Positions 53,434 through 62,302 of a DNA stretch of 64,000 bases are shown in pieces. Below the pieces are notes generated by a model that ran no database searches, was not told the origin of the DNA, and worked only from the letters and a program-made list of their open reading frames with translations. The position numbers were made by a program, and so were the translations under genes. This DNA is from Sphingomonadales bacterium (GTDB lineage Bacteria > Pseudomonadota > Alphaproteobacteria > Sphingomonadales > Sphingomonadaceae). Location of the stretch: positions 1,305,501 through 1,369,500 of the forward strand of contig JADJGU010000001.1 in assembly GCA_016707885.1 (NCBI GenBank), written 5' to 3'. Numbering within the stretch: position 1 is the stretch's first letter; each line of letters opens with the position of its first letter.

Positions 53434-54974
53434 ACGAAGGTTATGTCGTCCGGAACTTGCGCGTTTGCGTTAGGGATCATGTCATTGTCGAGGACATCAG
53501 TTTTACCCTCTCCCCCGGCGAGATCGTAGCACTGGCAGGGGCTTCGGGCGCGGGCAAGAGCATGAGTGCGATGACGCCCTTTGGCCTCAGCGCCGGGGTC
53601 GCAAGCGGCTCGGCAATACTCGACGGGATCGAACTGGTCGGCCTGCCCGAACGCCAATTGAGCCGGGTGCGCGCGGAAAACATCGGCTTTGTTTTCCAGC
53701 AACCGCTGACCGCGCTTACCCCGCACCGCACCGTGCGGCAGCATTTGCAGGAAGCGGCGATGCAGGCTGGTGGTAGCAAGCCCGACAAGACGGCGATGGT
53801 CGCGATGCTCGACTCGGTTGGCTTGTCGCGCCCCGAGGAACGGCTGGCGCAATATCCGCACCGGCTTTCGGGCGGCGAACGGCAGCGCGTGCTGATCGCA
53901 GCGGCACTGGCGCATGGCCCGCGTTACCTGATCGCCGATGAGCCGGTGAGCGCGCTTGACGCCGCGTTGCGTGGCGAGATTATGGCGCTGCTCGTCCGGC
54001 TGTGCCGCGAACGAGGCATGGCGATGCTGCTGGTCAGTCATGATCTGGCGGGAATCGAGCATCACGCCGACCGGTTGTTGCTGCTTGAACAGGGCAAGGT
54101 TGCAGAATCGGGAACGGCGCGGCAGATCGCAACCTCCCCCGCGACCGATTATGGTAAGCGTCTGATGGCCGCGACCCCGCGCCTATCCGAGCGGCTACCG
54201 CCTCTGCCTGAAATGGGTGAAACGTTGCTGGAAGCGGAAAATGTGCATGTCCATTTCCCCAAACCCGGCTGGGGGAGGGGACGGATAGATGCGGTGGTCG
54301 ACGCCAGCCTGACGCTGGCGAAGGGCGAAACGCTGGCACTCGTCGGCGGATCGGGCTCGGGCAAATCGACGCTGGGCCGCGCGATTGCGGGGTTGGGGTC
54401 GATGGCGTCGGGTCTCATAAGCTGGCAGGGTGAAGCACTCCCGCTGCGCCAGCGCCGCAGCGCGGAGCATCGCCGTCTGATCCAGCCCGTGTTTCAGGAC
54501 CCGCTCGCCAGTCTCGATCCGCGTTGGAGTGTGGCGGATATCATCGCCGAGCCGCTGCGCTGGCTCGTCCCAGAAGCCGAACGAGATGACCGCGCTGCAG
54601 ACCTGCTCGAAGAAGTCGGCCTGCCGCGCGACTTTGCAACGCGCAAACCTGCTTCACTTTCTGGCGGACAAGCCCAGCGCGTGGCGATTGCTCGGGCGCT
54701 CTCCGCTAACCCCGAAATGCTACTGCTCGATGAGGCGACCTCGGCACTTGACCCACTGGTTGCCGATGGTGTGGTGGCGCTGTTTGGCAGGCTGCAGCGC
54801 GAACGCGGTCTGTCGTTGCTGTTCATCACCCACGACCTCGCCCTTGCCCGCCGCGCCGCGCACCGGATTGCTGTGATGGAGGCGGGGCGGATAGTGGAAT
54901 GCGCGCCGCGGGAGGAACTGTTTGCTAACCCGCAGGCGGACGCGACCAAAAGGCTGATCGCGGCGAGCGGTTAG
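53430..54974 (+). CDS. Fused two-domain ABC transporter ATPase (OppDF-like)
   Basis: 514 residues with two complete nucleotide-binding domains. First: Walker A ALAGASGAGKSMSAM (about residues 33-47), signature RLSGGERQRVLIAAAL, Walker B LIADEPVSALD. Second: Walker A LVGGSGSGKSTLGR, signature SLSGGQAQRVAIARAL, Walker B LLLDEATSALD. Fusion of OppD and OppF in one chain is like YejF. Motor of the adjacent permeases; ATG overlaps the OppC-like stop. Confidence 0.94.
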   Translation: MNEGYVVRNLRVCVRDHVIVEDISFTLSPGEIVALAGASGAGKSMSAMTPFGLSAGVASGSAILDGIELVGLPERQLSRVRAENIGFVFQQPLTALTPHRTVRQHLQEAAMQAGGSKPDKTAMVAMLDSVGLSRPEERLAQYPHRLSGGERQRVLIAAALAHGPRYLIADEPVSALDAALRGEIMALLVRLCRERGMAMLLVSHDLAGIEHHADRLLLLEQGKVAESGTARQIATSPATDYGKRLMAATPRLSERLPPLPEMGETLLEAENVHVHFPKPGWGRGRIDAVVDASLTLAKGETLALVGGSGSGKSTLGRAIAGLGSMASGLISWQGEALPLRQRRSAEHRRLIQPVFQDPLASLDPRWSVADIIAEPLRWLVPEAERDDRAADLLEEVGLPRDFATRKPASLSGGQAQRVAIARALSANPEMLLLDEATSALDPLVADGVVALFGRLQRERGLSLLFITHDLALARRAAHRIAVMEAGRIVECAPREELFANPQADATKRLIAASG

Positions 54975-54989
54975 CTATGTTCAAGATTC

Positions 54990-55170
54990 CCTCAGAAGGA
55001 AGAAGGAAATAGGGAATAAGGGGCGCAGCCCATTTTAATGGTTTCTCGCAGAAGTGTAGAGGTTGCAGAGAAGGCTAAGATATGGATGCCGCTTCGCGGC
55101 AATCTCTCTGCGATCTCTGCGCCTTTGCGCGAGCCAATTCTTGTTCCTTATTTTCTTCTTCCTTCTGAGG
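54990..55170. repeat. MITE-like 181-base palindromic element
   Basis: Perfect 16-base ends: CCTCAGAAGGAAGAAG (54990-55005) and CTTCTTCCTTCTGAGG (55155-55170). Inner arms also pair (TTTCTCGCAGAAG with the complementary CTCTGCGCCTTTGCGCGAG region) and the centre is TGCCGC-TTC-GCGGCA (55087-55101). A long hairpin in the gap between the ABC ATPase and metC. Confidence 0.75.
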
Positions 55171-55192
55171 AAAAATTGACAGAACTATCTGC

Positions 55193-56392
55193 TCAAGCTG
55201 CCGGCAAAGCTGAAAATCCCCGTTCCAGATCCGTCTTCAGATCGCCCACATCCTCCAGCCCGATCTGAAGGCGAATGACCGTCCCGTCACAGGCCCATTG
55301 GGTTGCACTGCGGTATTTTTCAGGGCGCTTGGGGCAGGCCAGACTTTCAAATCCGCCCCAGCTATAACCGATGCCGAACAGCTCGAGCGTGTCGACGAAC
55401 TTGGCCGCCTTGTCCCGATCGCCCTTCAGGATGAACGAAAACAGCCCCGACGATCCGGTAAAGTCCCGTTTCCAGATTTCATGGCCGGGGCAGGAAGGCA
55501 ATGCCGGGTGCAACACTGTTACCACTTCGGGGCGCGCGGCCAACCAATGCGCAATGTCCAGCGCCGCTGCCTCATGCGCTTTCAGGCGCACCGCCATGGT
55601 ACGCAGCCCGCGCGCCGCGAGATAGGCATCGTCGGGAGACAATACTTGCCCGAGTGTTTGCGCGGTGGATCGCAGCGCCTGCCAGTGGCGTTTGGTGGTG
55701 GTCACCGCCCCCGCCATCACATCACTATGGCCGACGACATATTTGGTTGCGGCGAGAATTGTCATGTCGACGCCCTTGTCGAGCGCGGTGAAGAAATAGG
55801 GGGTCGCCCAGGTATTATCGAGCAGGGTGACGATCTCGCGCTGGCCCTTATGCGCCTTCGCGGCGGCGCAGATGGCGGGGATGTCCGACACTTCAAAGGT
55901 CAGGCTGCCGGGGCTTTCGAGCAAGATTGCGCGGGTGCGCTCACAGAACAAATCGGATATTCCGGCACCGATCAGCGGATCGAAGAAGCGCGTTTCGACA
56001 CCCCAGCGTTTGAGGAAACCCTGCGCAAAGCTGCGGCTCGGGTCATAGGCATTATCGCTCATCAGCAAGACATCGCCCGGTTGCAGTGCCGAAAGCAGCG
56101 CGCCCGTGATCGCGGCGACGCCTGACGGATAGAGCATCGTGCCATGCGCGCCAGGTTCGAGTTCGGTCAGCGCCTCGGCGAGCGACCATTGGGTGGGGGC
56201 ACCGCGTCGGCCATAAAAGAAGCGGCCATCCTCATTGGTCTTGTCGCCAGCATCGAGCGCGGCGACATCGTCGTACAGATGGGTGCTCGCGCGCCAGACC
56301 GGCGCGTTGACCACTGCCCCGGTCAGCGCCTTACGGCGGCCACCGGTGATGATTTTGGTATTGGGTTTCTGCGGGTGCTTGGGGTCGGCCAT
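55193..56392 (-). CDS. metC: Cystathionine beta-lyase
   Basis: PLP enzyme cleaving cystathionine to homocysteine. 399 residues of the Cys/Met metabolism family: VVNAPVWRASTHLYDD, FYGRRGAPTQWSLAEALTEL, LMSDNAYDPSRSF, the PLP-lysine segment ILAATKYVVGHSDVMAGAV, and GFESLACPKRP towards the end. ATG 56392 gives the MADPKHPQKPN start; an upstream in-frame start has no conserved residues. Alternative name: cystathionine gamma-lyase-like, but length and motifs favour MetC. Confidence 0.93.
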   Translation of the reverse strand: MADPKHPQKPNTKIITGGRRKALTGAVVNAPVWRASTHLYDDVAALDAGDKTNEDGRFFYGRRGAPTQWSLAEALTELEPGAHGTMLYPSGVAAITGALLSALQPGDVLLMSDNAYDPSRSFAQGFLKRWGVETRFFDPLIGAGISDLFCERTRAILLESPGSLTFEVSDIPAICAAAKAHKGQREIVTLLDNTWATPYFFTALDKGVDMTILAATKYVVGHSDVMAGAVTTTKRHWQALRSTAQTLGQVLSPDDAYLAARGLRTMAVRLKAHEAAALDIAHWLAARPEVVTVLHPALPSCPGHEIWKRDFTGSSGLFSFILKGDRDKAAKFVDTLELFGIGYSWGGFESLACPKRPEKYRSATQWACDGTVIRLQIGLEDVGDLKTDLERGFSALPAA

Positions 56393-56458
56393 GCCCGTTC
56401 GATAGCCGTTTATGCAGTCAGGTCGCAAGGCTTCGAAACAATCAATCGCTTCACCTTT

Positions 56459-56548
56459 ACCGTAGTGCTGAGCCTGTCGAGCACGCCTCCCAGTCCAAAG
56501 CAGCATTTGAAACCTCTGGACGCCCTTCGACAGGCTCAGGGCTGCGGT
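56459..56548. repeat. REP/BIME-like inverted repeat, copy 2
   Basis: Arms at 56459-56485 and 56521-56548 have the same sequence family as the pair at 36401-36484 (both contain GAGCCTGTCGA and GACAGGCTCAGGGC), with more mismatches. The spacer is unrelated. Position: between metC and the DUF2189 gene. Confidence 0.8.
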
Positions 56549-56554
56549 GAAACT

Positions 56555-57346
56555 TTAAGCGCCTCCCTTATTATGTGCTTCGACCGCGCGCACATAAAGA
56601 TGCCATGTCGTATGGCCCAGCACTGGCAGCACCACAAACAGGCCGAGGAACGCGGGCAAGATAGCAAGAAATGTGCTGACCGCTATGATTGCTGCCCAAC
56701 CGATCATCACCGACTTGTTCGAACGGATCGTGCCGAGGCTGACGATGATTGCAGTAATGAAGTCGACATCCTTGTCGCACAGCATTGGCAGACTCATCAC
56801 TGTGATTGCATAAAGCGCGAAGGCGAAGATCGCGCCCACCAAGCTGCCGACCAGCAACATGGCGATGGCGACAGGTTGCAGCAGCATTTCGACATTCTCT
56901 GCGCCAATCCCCGATTCCGCCATGAAGATTGCAAAAATGCCGTGCGCCAAGATCATCCAGAAACTGAAGGCAACGAAGACGATTCCGGCGACCATCAGCA
57001 CCTGATCGTCGCCGCGTCCGCGCAAGGCCCAGATGATCGCGCGCCAATTGATGGGTAGCCCGAGCTGCCGCCTGCGGCTGACTTCATAAAGGCCGACCGC
57101 TGCAAAGGGTGCAATAATCGGAAAACCGGCAATCAGCGGGATCGACCAAGCGCCCTCGCCCAGCTTGACCAAGCCATAGACCAGCACCGCCCCGCCAATG
57201 GCATAAAAGGCCGCGAAGAACAGCCCGAACGCGGGAAAGGCGGCAAAATCACGCCATCCCGCGGCTAGGGCTGCGCGGAGATCGGCAAATGTCAGATTAT
57301 TGGCGACCGTATAGGGCGCGATGGGGGTTTGGCCGGTTGCAGCCAT
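56555..57346 (-). CDS. DUF2189 membrane protein
   Basis: 263 residues with about six helices. DUF2189 marks include RAALAAGWRDFAAFPAFGLF, PIIAPFAAVGLYEVSRRR, FAIFMAESGIGAENVEMLL and YAITVMSLPMLCDKDVDFI. Function unknown. The ATG at 57346 follows a purine-rich GGGAGAGAAC stretch and is preferred over an upstream start. Standalone gene, opposite in orientation to nothing nearby; sseA lies upstream on the same strand. Confidence 0.87.
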   Translation of the reverse strand: MAATGQTPIAPYTVANNLTFADLRAALAAGWRDFAAFPAFGLFFAAFYAIGGAVLVYGLVKLGEGAWSIPLIAGFPIIAPFAAVGLYEVSRRRQLGLPINWRAIIWALRGRGDDQVLMVAGIVFVAFSFWMILAHGIFAIFMAESGIGAENVEMLLQPVAIAMLLVGSLVGAIFAFALYAITVMSLPMLCDKDVDFITAIIVSLGTIRSNKSVMIGWAAIIAVSTFLAILPAFLGLFVVLPVLGHTTWHLYVRAVEAHNKGGA

Positions 57347-57446
57347 GATGTTCTCTCCCTGTCCATCTTCCCCATAGGCAGGATGCAACGATTCGCGCTT
57401 GGCATCAAGCGCTTAACATCAGGGCTGTTTTGGTTGGCGCAGCGGC

Positions 57447-58289
57447 TCAGGCTGCGCCGGTTTCCTTGGGGGTGTCGGGGTCGAGGCCCCATTCGCTCCA
57501 ACTGCCGTCGTACAATGCGACGTCTTTCTTGCCGGTCAGGCGCGCGCCAAAAAGCACCACAGCGGCGGTCATGCCCGAACCGCAGGTGGTAATCATCTGC
57601 TTGTCGAGATCGACGCCTGCATCGGCGAAGGCGGCCTCCAGTGCGGCGCCCTGTTTCCAGGTGCCATCGGCATTGAACAGGTTGGAATAAGGGAGGTTGC
57701 GGCTGCCCGGGATATGGCCCGACGCCATTTCTGGGCGCGGTTCGGCTTCTTCGCCGGTGAAGCGGCCTGCGCCGCGGGCATCGACGACAACGGCGTCCTT
57801 GCTGTGCAGGTTGGCGAGCATATCGGCCTTGGTCTTGACGCCGCTATCGTCCTTCCAGACGGTGAAATGGCGGTGGCGCAAAGAGGGCTTTCCATTTTCG
57901 AGCGGGCGGCCTTCTGCCTTCCATTTGGCGAGGCCGCCATCGAGGATGGCGACATCATGCGCGCCGAACAGCGTCAGCATCCACCAAGCACGGGTTGCCG
58001 ATTTGAAGACGCTGTCATCATAAACGACGATGCGGCTGCCATCGCCAAGGCCCAGCGATTGCATGCGGCTGGCGAATTTTTCGGGCGGGGGCAGCATGTT
58101 GGGCAGGCTGCTGTTGCTATCGGCGATTTCGGCAAGATCCATAAAGACCGCACCAGGAATATGGCCGCCTTCATATTCGGCAGCGGCGTTGCGGCCTGCG
58201 TCGGGCATATGCCAGGTGGCGTCGACAATCCGCAGATCCGATGCGCCCAACTCTTTTGCCAGCCACTCGGTGCTTACCAGTAAATCCAT
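57447..58289 (-). CDS. sseA: 3-mercaptopyruvate sulfurtransferase
   Basis: Two rhodanese domains in 280 residues. The inactive N-domain has VDATWHMPDAGRNAAAEYEG and HIPGAVFMDLAEIAD; the catalytic cysteine is in TTCGSGMTAAVVLFG (about residue 231), the loop type (CGSGMTA) typical of mercaptopyruvate rather than thiosulfate sulfurtransferases. C-terminal LYDGSWSEWGLDPDTP. ATG 58289 begins MDLLVSTEWLA. Sulfur-transfer role in cysteine metabolism. Confidence 0.95.
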   Translation of the reverse strand: MDLLVSTEWLAKELGASDLRIVDATWHMPDAGRNAAAEYEGGHIPGAVFMDLAEIADSNSSLPNMLPPPEKFASRMQSLGLGDGSRIVVYDDSVFKSATRAWWMLTLFGAHDVAILDGGLAKWKAEGRPLENGKPSLRHRHFTVWKDDSGVKTKADMLANLHSKDAVVVDARGAGRFTGEEAEPRPEMASGHIPGSRNLPYSNLFNADGTWKQGAALEAAFADAGVDLDKQMITTCGSGMTAAVVLFGARLTGKKDVALYDGSWSEWGLDPDTPKETGAA

Positions 58290-58393
58290 TTTGCCCGTTC
58301 CCTTTAACGTCCGATTTTGTCCGCTTGAAGCGATTCTTGTGCAGTGCACGATATGCCGCTTTTCCGGCCTAGTCGAGCGCTAACAGTCGGCTT

Positions 58394-59554
58394 TCAAGCA
58401 AAGACAGGTCGAGCCGCAATGCCCGAAAATCGTTTGGGTCCGCGATCAATGGGCAACGGCTGCATGCGGTCGCTCTGGTTGGCGCTCTCACGACCAATCA
58501 ACTGGGTAATCTGGATTTCGACCGGCTCGCCATTTGCGCTGCCGGATAGATGGATCAGGACAATGGGCGCGACAAATTCGCGTTCTGTCCAGCGGAAGGA
58601 CGACAATTCGGTGCGCGGCAGGCGAATTTCAATCGTCGCTTCGATCCTTTCCCCTGCAGCCAAATCACCGAGCGGCTGAATAGAGCCTGCGCCACGGTCG
58701 CCATGAAAAGCGGCGACAGCTTCCCGCTGGCCATCCTGCGCCGAAATCATATGGCTGCGCAGGATCAGCCCGCTGACGGGCGTCCGTGTCAGATTCTTGA
58801 TCGCCAATATGCCCGTCACCGACAGGCTGGCGATGCTGAGTTGCGCGCTGGCCGGGGTGAATTGTGCGGAAACCGGGTCAGTGGATTGTTCCGATCGTTC
58901 AGGAGCGCGGGGGGCGACGGATGGCTGGGTGGCGCGCGGCGTATCGAGGCGGGCGGGAGGCGAGGGCTGGTTGACCGGTTCTGCAAAGGCCGCCTGCTCC
59001 GATGCGGATGACCGCCGCCTGCGCCGGAAGAAAAACCACGCCGCAGCTGCAAGGATGGCCAGTAACCCTCCGGTAGCGGGCCATAGCCAAGGTGGGGCGT
59101 CTGCCACAGGTTGCGCGTCGGCTGGTGTGCTTGCCACAGGCGCACCAGTATCGGCTTCTGTGGCGGGAATGGCACTATCGGCTGCATTCGGCGGATCATC
59201 GGCAGCTGTGGGTGAAGCGACAACATCGGCAGTTGCTTCGCTGCCGCTTTGGGTGTCGGGCGTGCGATTTGGCAGAGCGGCTGCAGGGCGGCTGGCCGTC
59301 GGGCGCTGCTCGGCGCGCGGAGTTGATGGGGTATTGGTGCTTTCTGCCGGAGGCGGCGCTGTGACGGCAGGCTGCGGCGCGCTTTGTTGCGGTGCTGGCT
59401 TGGGCGGGGGCGTATCCAGCCGGAAATCGCGCAGTTCGGGCGGCGTGCCTGTACCAATGTCCTGGCCGGTTCCGCTATCTTGAGCATAAGCGACTGACGA
59501 CGACATGACTGCCGCCGCAAACACCATCGCCCATCCCTTGAACCTTTTGGTCAT
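58394..59554 (-). CDS. Pro-rich membrane protein, unknown
   Basis: 386 residues: signal peptide (MTKRFKGWAMVFAAAVMSSS), a long Pro/Ala/Thr-rich stretch, one membrane helix (PWLWPATGGLLAILAAAAWF) followed by Arg-rich FFRRRRRSS, then a C-terminal domain of about 160 residues with LSIASLSVTGILAIKNLTRT and SSFRWTEREFVAPIVLIHL. Topology suggests a periplasmic disordered part and cytosolic domain. ATG 59554 is preferred because AAAGGA lies six bases upstream. I do not recognise the family. Confidence 0.7.
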   Translation of the reverse strand: MTKRFKGWAMVFAAAVMSSSVAYAQDSGTGQDIGTGTPPELRDFRLDTPPPKPAPQQSAPQPAVTAPPPAESTNTPSTPRAEQRPTASRPAAALPNRTPDTQSGSEATADVVASPTAADDPPNAADSAIPATEADTGAPVASTPADAQPVADAPPWLWPATGGLLAILAAAAWFFFRRRRRSSASEQAAFAEPVNQPSPPARLDTPRATQPSVAPRAPERSEQSTDPVSAQFTPASAQLSIASLSVTGILAIKNLTRTPVSGLILRSHMISAQDGQREAVAAFHGDRGAGSIQPLGDLAAGERIEATIEIRLPRTELSSFRWTEREFVAPIVLIHLSGSANGEPVEIQITQLIGRESANQSDRMQPLPIDRGPKRFSGIAARPVFA

Positions 59555-59643
59555 TGCCATCCTTTGGGGTGCCCAACCGCTGAACGCCATATGAATGACG
59601 TCTCGGGAATGACATAGGCCGTGCAACACGCTAGACAAGCGGT

Positions 59644-60102
59644 ATGTCAGATAAACCGAATCCCAAATTCCTTGGCCAGAATGCGGCCTTGCCCCAGACG
59701 CCTGAAGAGGCGGAACTAGACTATGTGCCAAACCCGCGTGCGGGGACGCTCTATCTGGTCCGCTTTGCTGCGCCCGAATTCACTTCGCTATGCCCAGTCA
59801 CCGGCCAGCCTGATTTCGCCCATCTGGTCATCGATTACGCGCCGGACGCAACCATTGTCGAATCGAAGTCGTTAAAATTGTTCCTCGGATCCTTCCGCAA
59901 CCATGCGGCCTTCCACGAGGATTGCACTGTTGGCATCGGTCAACGGCTGTTTGACGAAATGAAGCCCAAATGGCTGCGGATTGGTGGATATTGGTATCCG
60001 CGCGGCGGTATTCCGATAGATGTGTTTTGGCAATCGGGGTCGCCGCCGGCGGGGCTTTGGTTACCTGATCAGGGTGTGGCACCCTATCGCGGCAGGGGCT
60101 GA
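59644..60102 (+). CDS. queF: preQ1 synthase (NADPH-dependent 7-cyano-7-deazaguanine reductase)
   Basis: Reduces preQ0 to preQ1 in queuosine biosynthesis. 152 residues of the short QueF type. Catalytic cysteine in FTSLCPVTGQPDFAHL, then VESKSLKLFLGSFRNHAAFH with the substrate-binding ESKSLK and HED triad, and RGGIPIDVFWQSG at the end. ATG 59644 sits 89 bases from the divergent Pro-rich gene. No preQ1 riboswitch is visible upstream. Confidence 0.95.
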   Translation: MSDKPNPKFLGQNAALPQTPEEAELDYVPNPRAGTLYLVRFAAPEFTSLCPVTGQPDFAHLVIDYAPDATIVESKSLKLFLGSFRNHAAFHEDCTVGIGQRLFDEMKPKWLRIGGYWYPRGGIPIDVFWQSGSPPAGLWLPDQGVAPYRGRG

Positions 60103-60173
60103 TTTTACAAAGTTGTAATATCAGGTTCATCGCGACTGTGGTCATGTTCTTCCACAGAACAGGAGAATATCAT

Positions 60174-60839
60174 ATGAACCGTCGTTCGAAAATCATCGCC
60201 GCATTGCTGGTTACCGCCATGTCGGTGTCTGCTTGCACCACCAATCCCGAAACCGGGGAAAAGCGCATTTCCAAAGCCGCAATTGGCGGAATCGGCGGGG
60301 CCTTGGGTGGCTATTTGCTGGGCGACCTGATTGGTGGCAAGCGCGACCGGACCGAGAAGATCCTCGGCGCGGGCATTGGCGCTGTAGCGGGTGCGGGCGT
60401 TGGCTACTATATGGACCAGCAGGAAAAGAAGCTGCGCGAACAGACCGCCGGGACCGGCGTTGAAGTCGTCCGCGACGGTGACCAGCTTGTCCTCGACATG
60501 CCGTCTGAAGTGACCTTTGCCTTCGGAAGCGCCAACCTCTCTCCCGAATTTCGGGCGACGCTCGACAAGGTTGGCGCGACATTGGTCGAATATGAAAAGA
60601 CCTATGTCGACGTGATGGGTCACACCGACTCGGTCGGCTCGGAAGCCTTCAACCAGACCCTGTCTGAACAGCGCGCAGCAACCGTTGCCAGCTATCTGAC
60701 TGGCCGTGGCGTTCAAAGCGCTCGCCTTGCCACCAAGGGCTATGGCGAAAGCCAGCCCAAGGCGAGTAACACCACCGAAGAAGGCCGTGCGGAAAACCGC
60801 CGCGTCGAAATCCGGCTGGTGCCTGTGACGGAAAGCTAA
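60174..60839 (+). CDS. OmpA-family lipoprotein (Pal-like)
   Basis: 221 residues: signal with lipobox SVSAC, a Gly-rich membrane-like stretch (AAIGGIGGALGGYLLGDLIG and ILGAGIGAVAGAGVGYYM), then an OmpA_C peptidoglycan-binding domain with VTFAFGSANLSPEFRATLD, VMGHTDSVGSEAFNQTLSEQ, SYLTGRGVQ and AENRRVEIRLVP. The Gly-zipper resembles YMGG-type lipoproteins. ATG 60174 follows AGGAGAAT. Likely anchors outer membrane to peptidoglycan. Confidence 0.92.
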   Translation: MNRRSKIIAALLVTAMSVSACTTNPETGEKRISKAAIGGIGGALGGYLLGDLIGGKRDRTEKILGAGIGAVAGAGVGYYMDQQEKKLREQTAGTGVEVVRDGDQLVLDMPSEVTFAFGSANLSPEFRATLDKVGATLVEYEKTYVDVMGHTDSVGSEAFNQTLSEQRAATVASYLTGRGVQSARLATKGYGESQPKASNTTEEGRAENRRVEIRLVPVTES

Positions 60840-62066
60840 ACCGGCAATCCCTGCAGCAATTTGGGCAGATTGCCCGATTCGCCGCGCGCTTCGGCCATGA
60901 AGAAGTTCTTGATCGGCTTCATGCGCTGAACCGCGGCGAGCCCTACCCTGCGAGCAGCCGAGGCGGTTTTGCCGGGGATACCGAACAGCTTGTTGAGCGT
61001 GTCGGTCGCCATCATCACCGTCTGGACGTCAAGGCTGCGCCAGCGGGTATAGCGCTCAAGAATTTGGGCATTACCCGGATCGAGCCCGAGCCGCATCCCT
61101 TCGACCACAACCTGCGCCAGCGCCGCGACGTCGCGTAGGCCAAGGTTGAGCCCTTGCCCTGCAATCGGGTGCATTCCGTGCGCGGCGTCGCCCACTAGCA
61201 CCATGCGCGTGTCGGTGATGCGGTTGGCGTGCTGGAAATTGAGGGGGTAGCCCATGACCGGCGCGTTCATTTCGATTTCGCCGAGCAGGCCGCCCATCGC
61301 CTTTTCAATCTCGTGCGCCATCCCGCGCGGTGACAGCTTCTTGTAAACAGGCGCTTCGGCGCGCGAAACCGACCAGACGATAGCCGAACGATGCCGCCCT
61401 GCTTCGTCGTCGAGCATCGGCAGGATTGCGAACGGGCCGGTAGGATAGAAAATCTCGTAAGCAACCTGCTTGTGCGGCTTTTCGTGGAAAATCGCCGTTA
61501 CCATCGCCTCATGGGCGTAGTCCCATTCGGTGAGGCGGATTCCTGCGGCATCGCGCGACACGCTTTTGCGGCCCTCGGCGACCACCAGCAGCGATCCGGT
61601 GAGTATATCGCCATTTTTTTAGCTCGACGCGCACTCCGGCGTCATCGGTTTTGGATGATGCAATCTCCGCCGGCATATGCAGATGGATTTCGGGCCGACC
61701 TTTGGCAGCTTCGTACAGTGCCCGACGGATCAGCTGGTTTTCGAACATTTGTCCCAGATAGCCATCGCCTTCGTCAGGCACGAAATCGAGCGATCCGGGT
61801 TTCAGCCCATCGCTGACCCAGATCTGTTCGATCGGACAGCCCTTCCCTTCGAGCGCTGGGCCGAGACCAATCGCCTCGAACAATTTCATGCTCGAACTTG
61901 ATATCGCGGACACGCGGCCATCGAAATGCGGCGCGAGCATCGCGGCCTGATCGGCGCGGTCGATAACATGGCAGGTGACGCCGTGCACAGCAAAGGAGAG
62001 TGCCTGGGCGAGCCCGTTGAGCCCGCCTCCGATAATGACAACATCGGCAAATTGGATTTTGGACAT
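60836..62066 (-). pseudogene. UbiH/UbiF-family FAD monooxygenase, split in a seven-T run
   Basis: Flavin-dependent hydroxylase probably acting in ubiquinone ring hydroxylation. N-terminal part has ADVVIIGGGLNGLAQALSFA (Rossmann) and AISSSSMKLFEAIGLG. At about 61614 a seven-base T run on the plus strand shifts the frame; with one T removed VELKNGDILTGSLLVVAEGR is restored, continuing to the FAD-binding MVLVGDAAHGMHPIAGQGLN. The span, 1231 bases, is one more than a multiple of three. Most likely a homopolymer sequencing error. Convergent with the OmpA gene. Confidence 0.88.
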
Positions 62067-62109
62067 AGGAGTCTGTTTAGTTGTGTTTCAGATAAACTGA
62101 AACAGTTTC

Positions 62110-62187
62110 GGCACCGGCCCACGCCCCCACCCGACCTCCCACATCGTAATATGGTTGGGAGGTCGGGTGGGGGCGTGGGCCGGTGCC
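62110..62187. repeat. Perfect 32-bp-stem hairpin upstream of ftsK
   Basis: Arms 62110-62141 and 62156-62187 are exact reverse complements (GGCACCGGCCCACGCCCCCA is the first 20 bases of the left arm), with a 14-base loop (62142-62155). The GC-rich stem lies between the divergent ubiH-like and ftsK genes. It may be a mobile palindrome or cruciform-forming site. Confidence 0.8.
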
Positions 62188-62302
62188 GTCATGGCGCGGA
62201 GCGCCCAAAACCAAAAGACTGGAAAAACTGCGGACTCTTGACGGCGAGTCCTACCTCCGCGAAAAGGTGCCCGTTTCATTCAAAAGGCGTCGCAAACAGG
62301 TT

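Noticed and set aside
59555..59643. Possible preQ1 riboswitch ahead of queF
   Set aside because: The gap is short and shows no pseudoknot-like or A-rich preQ1 aptamer pattern.
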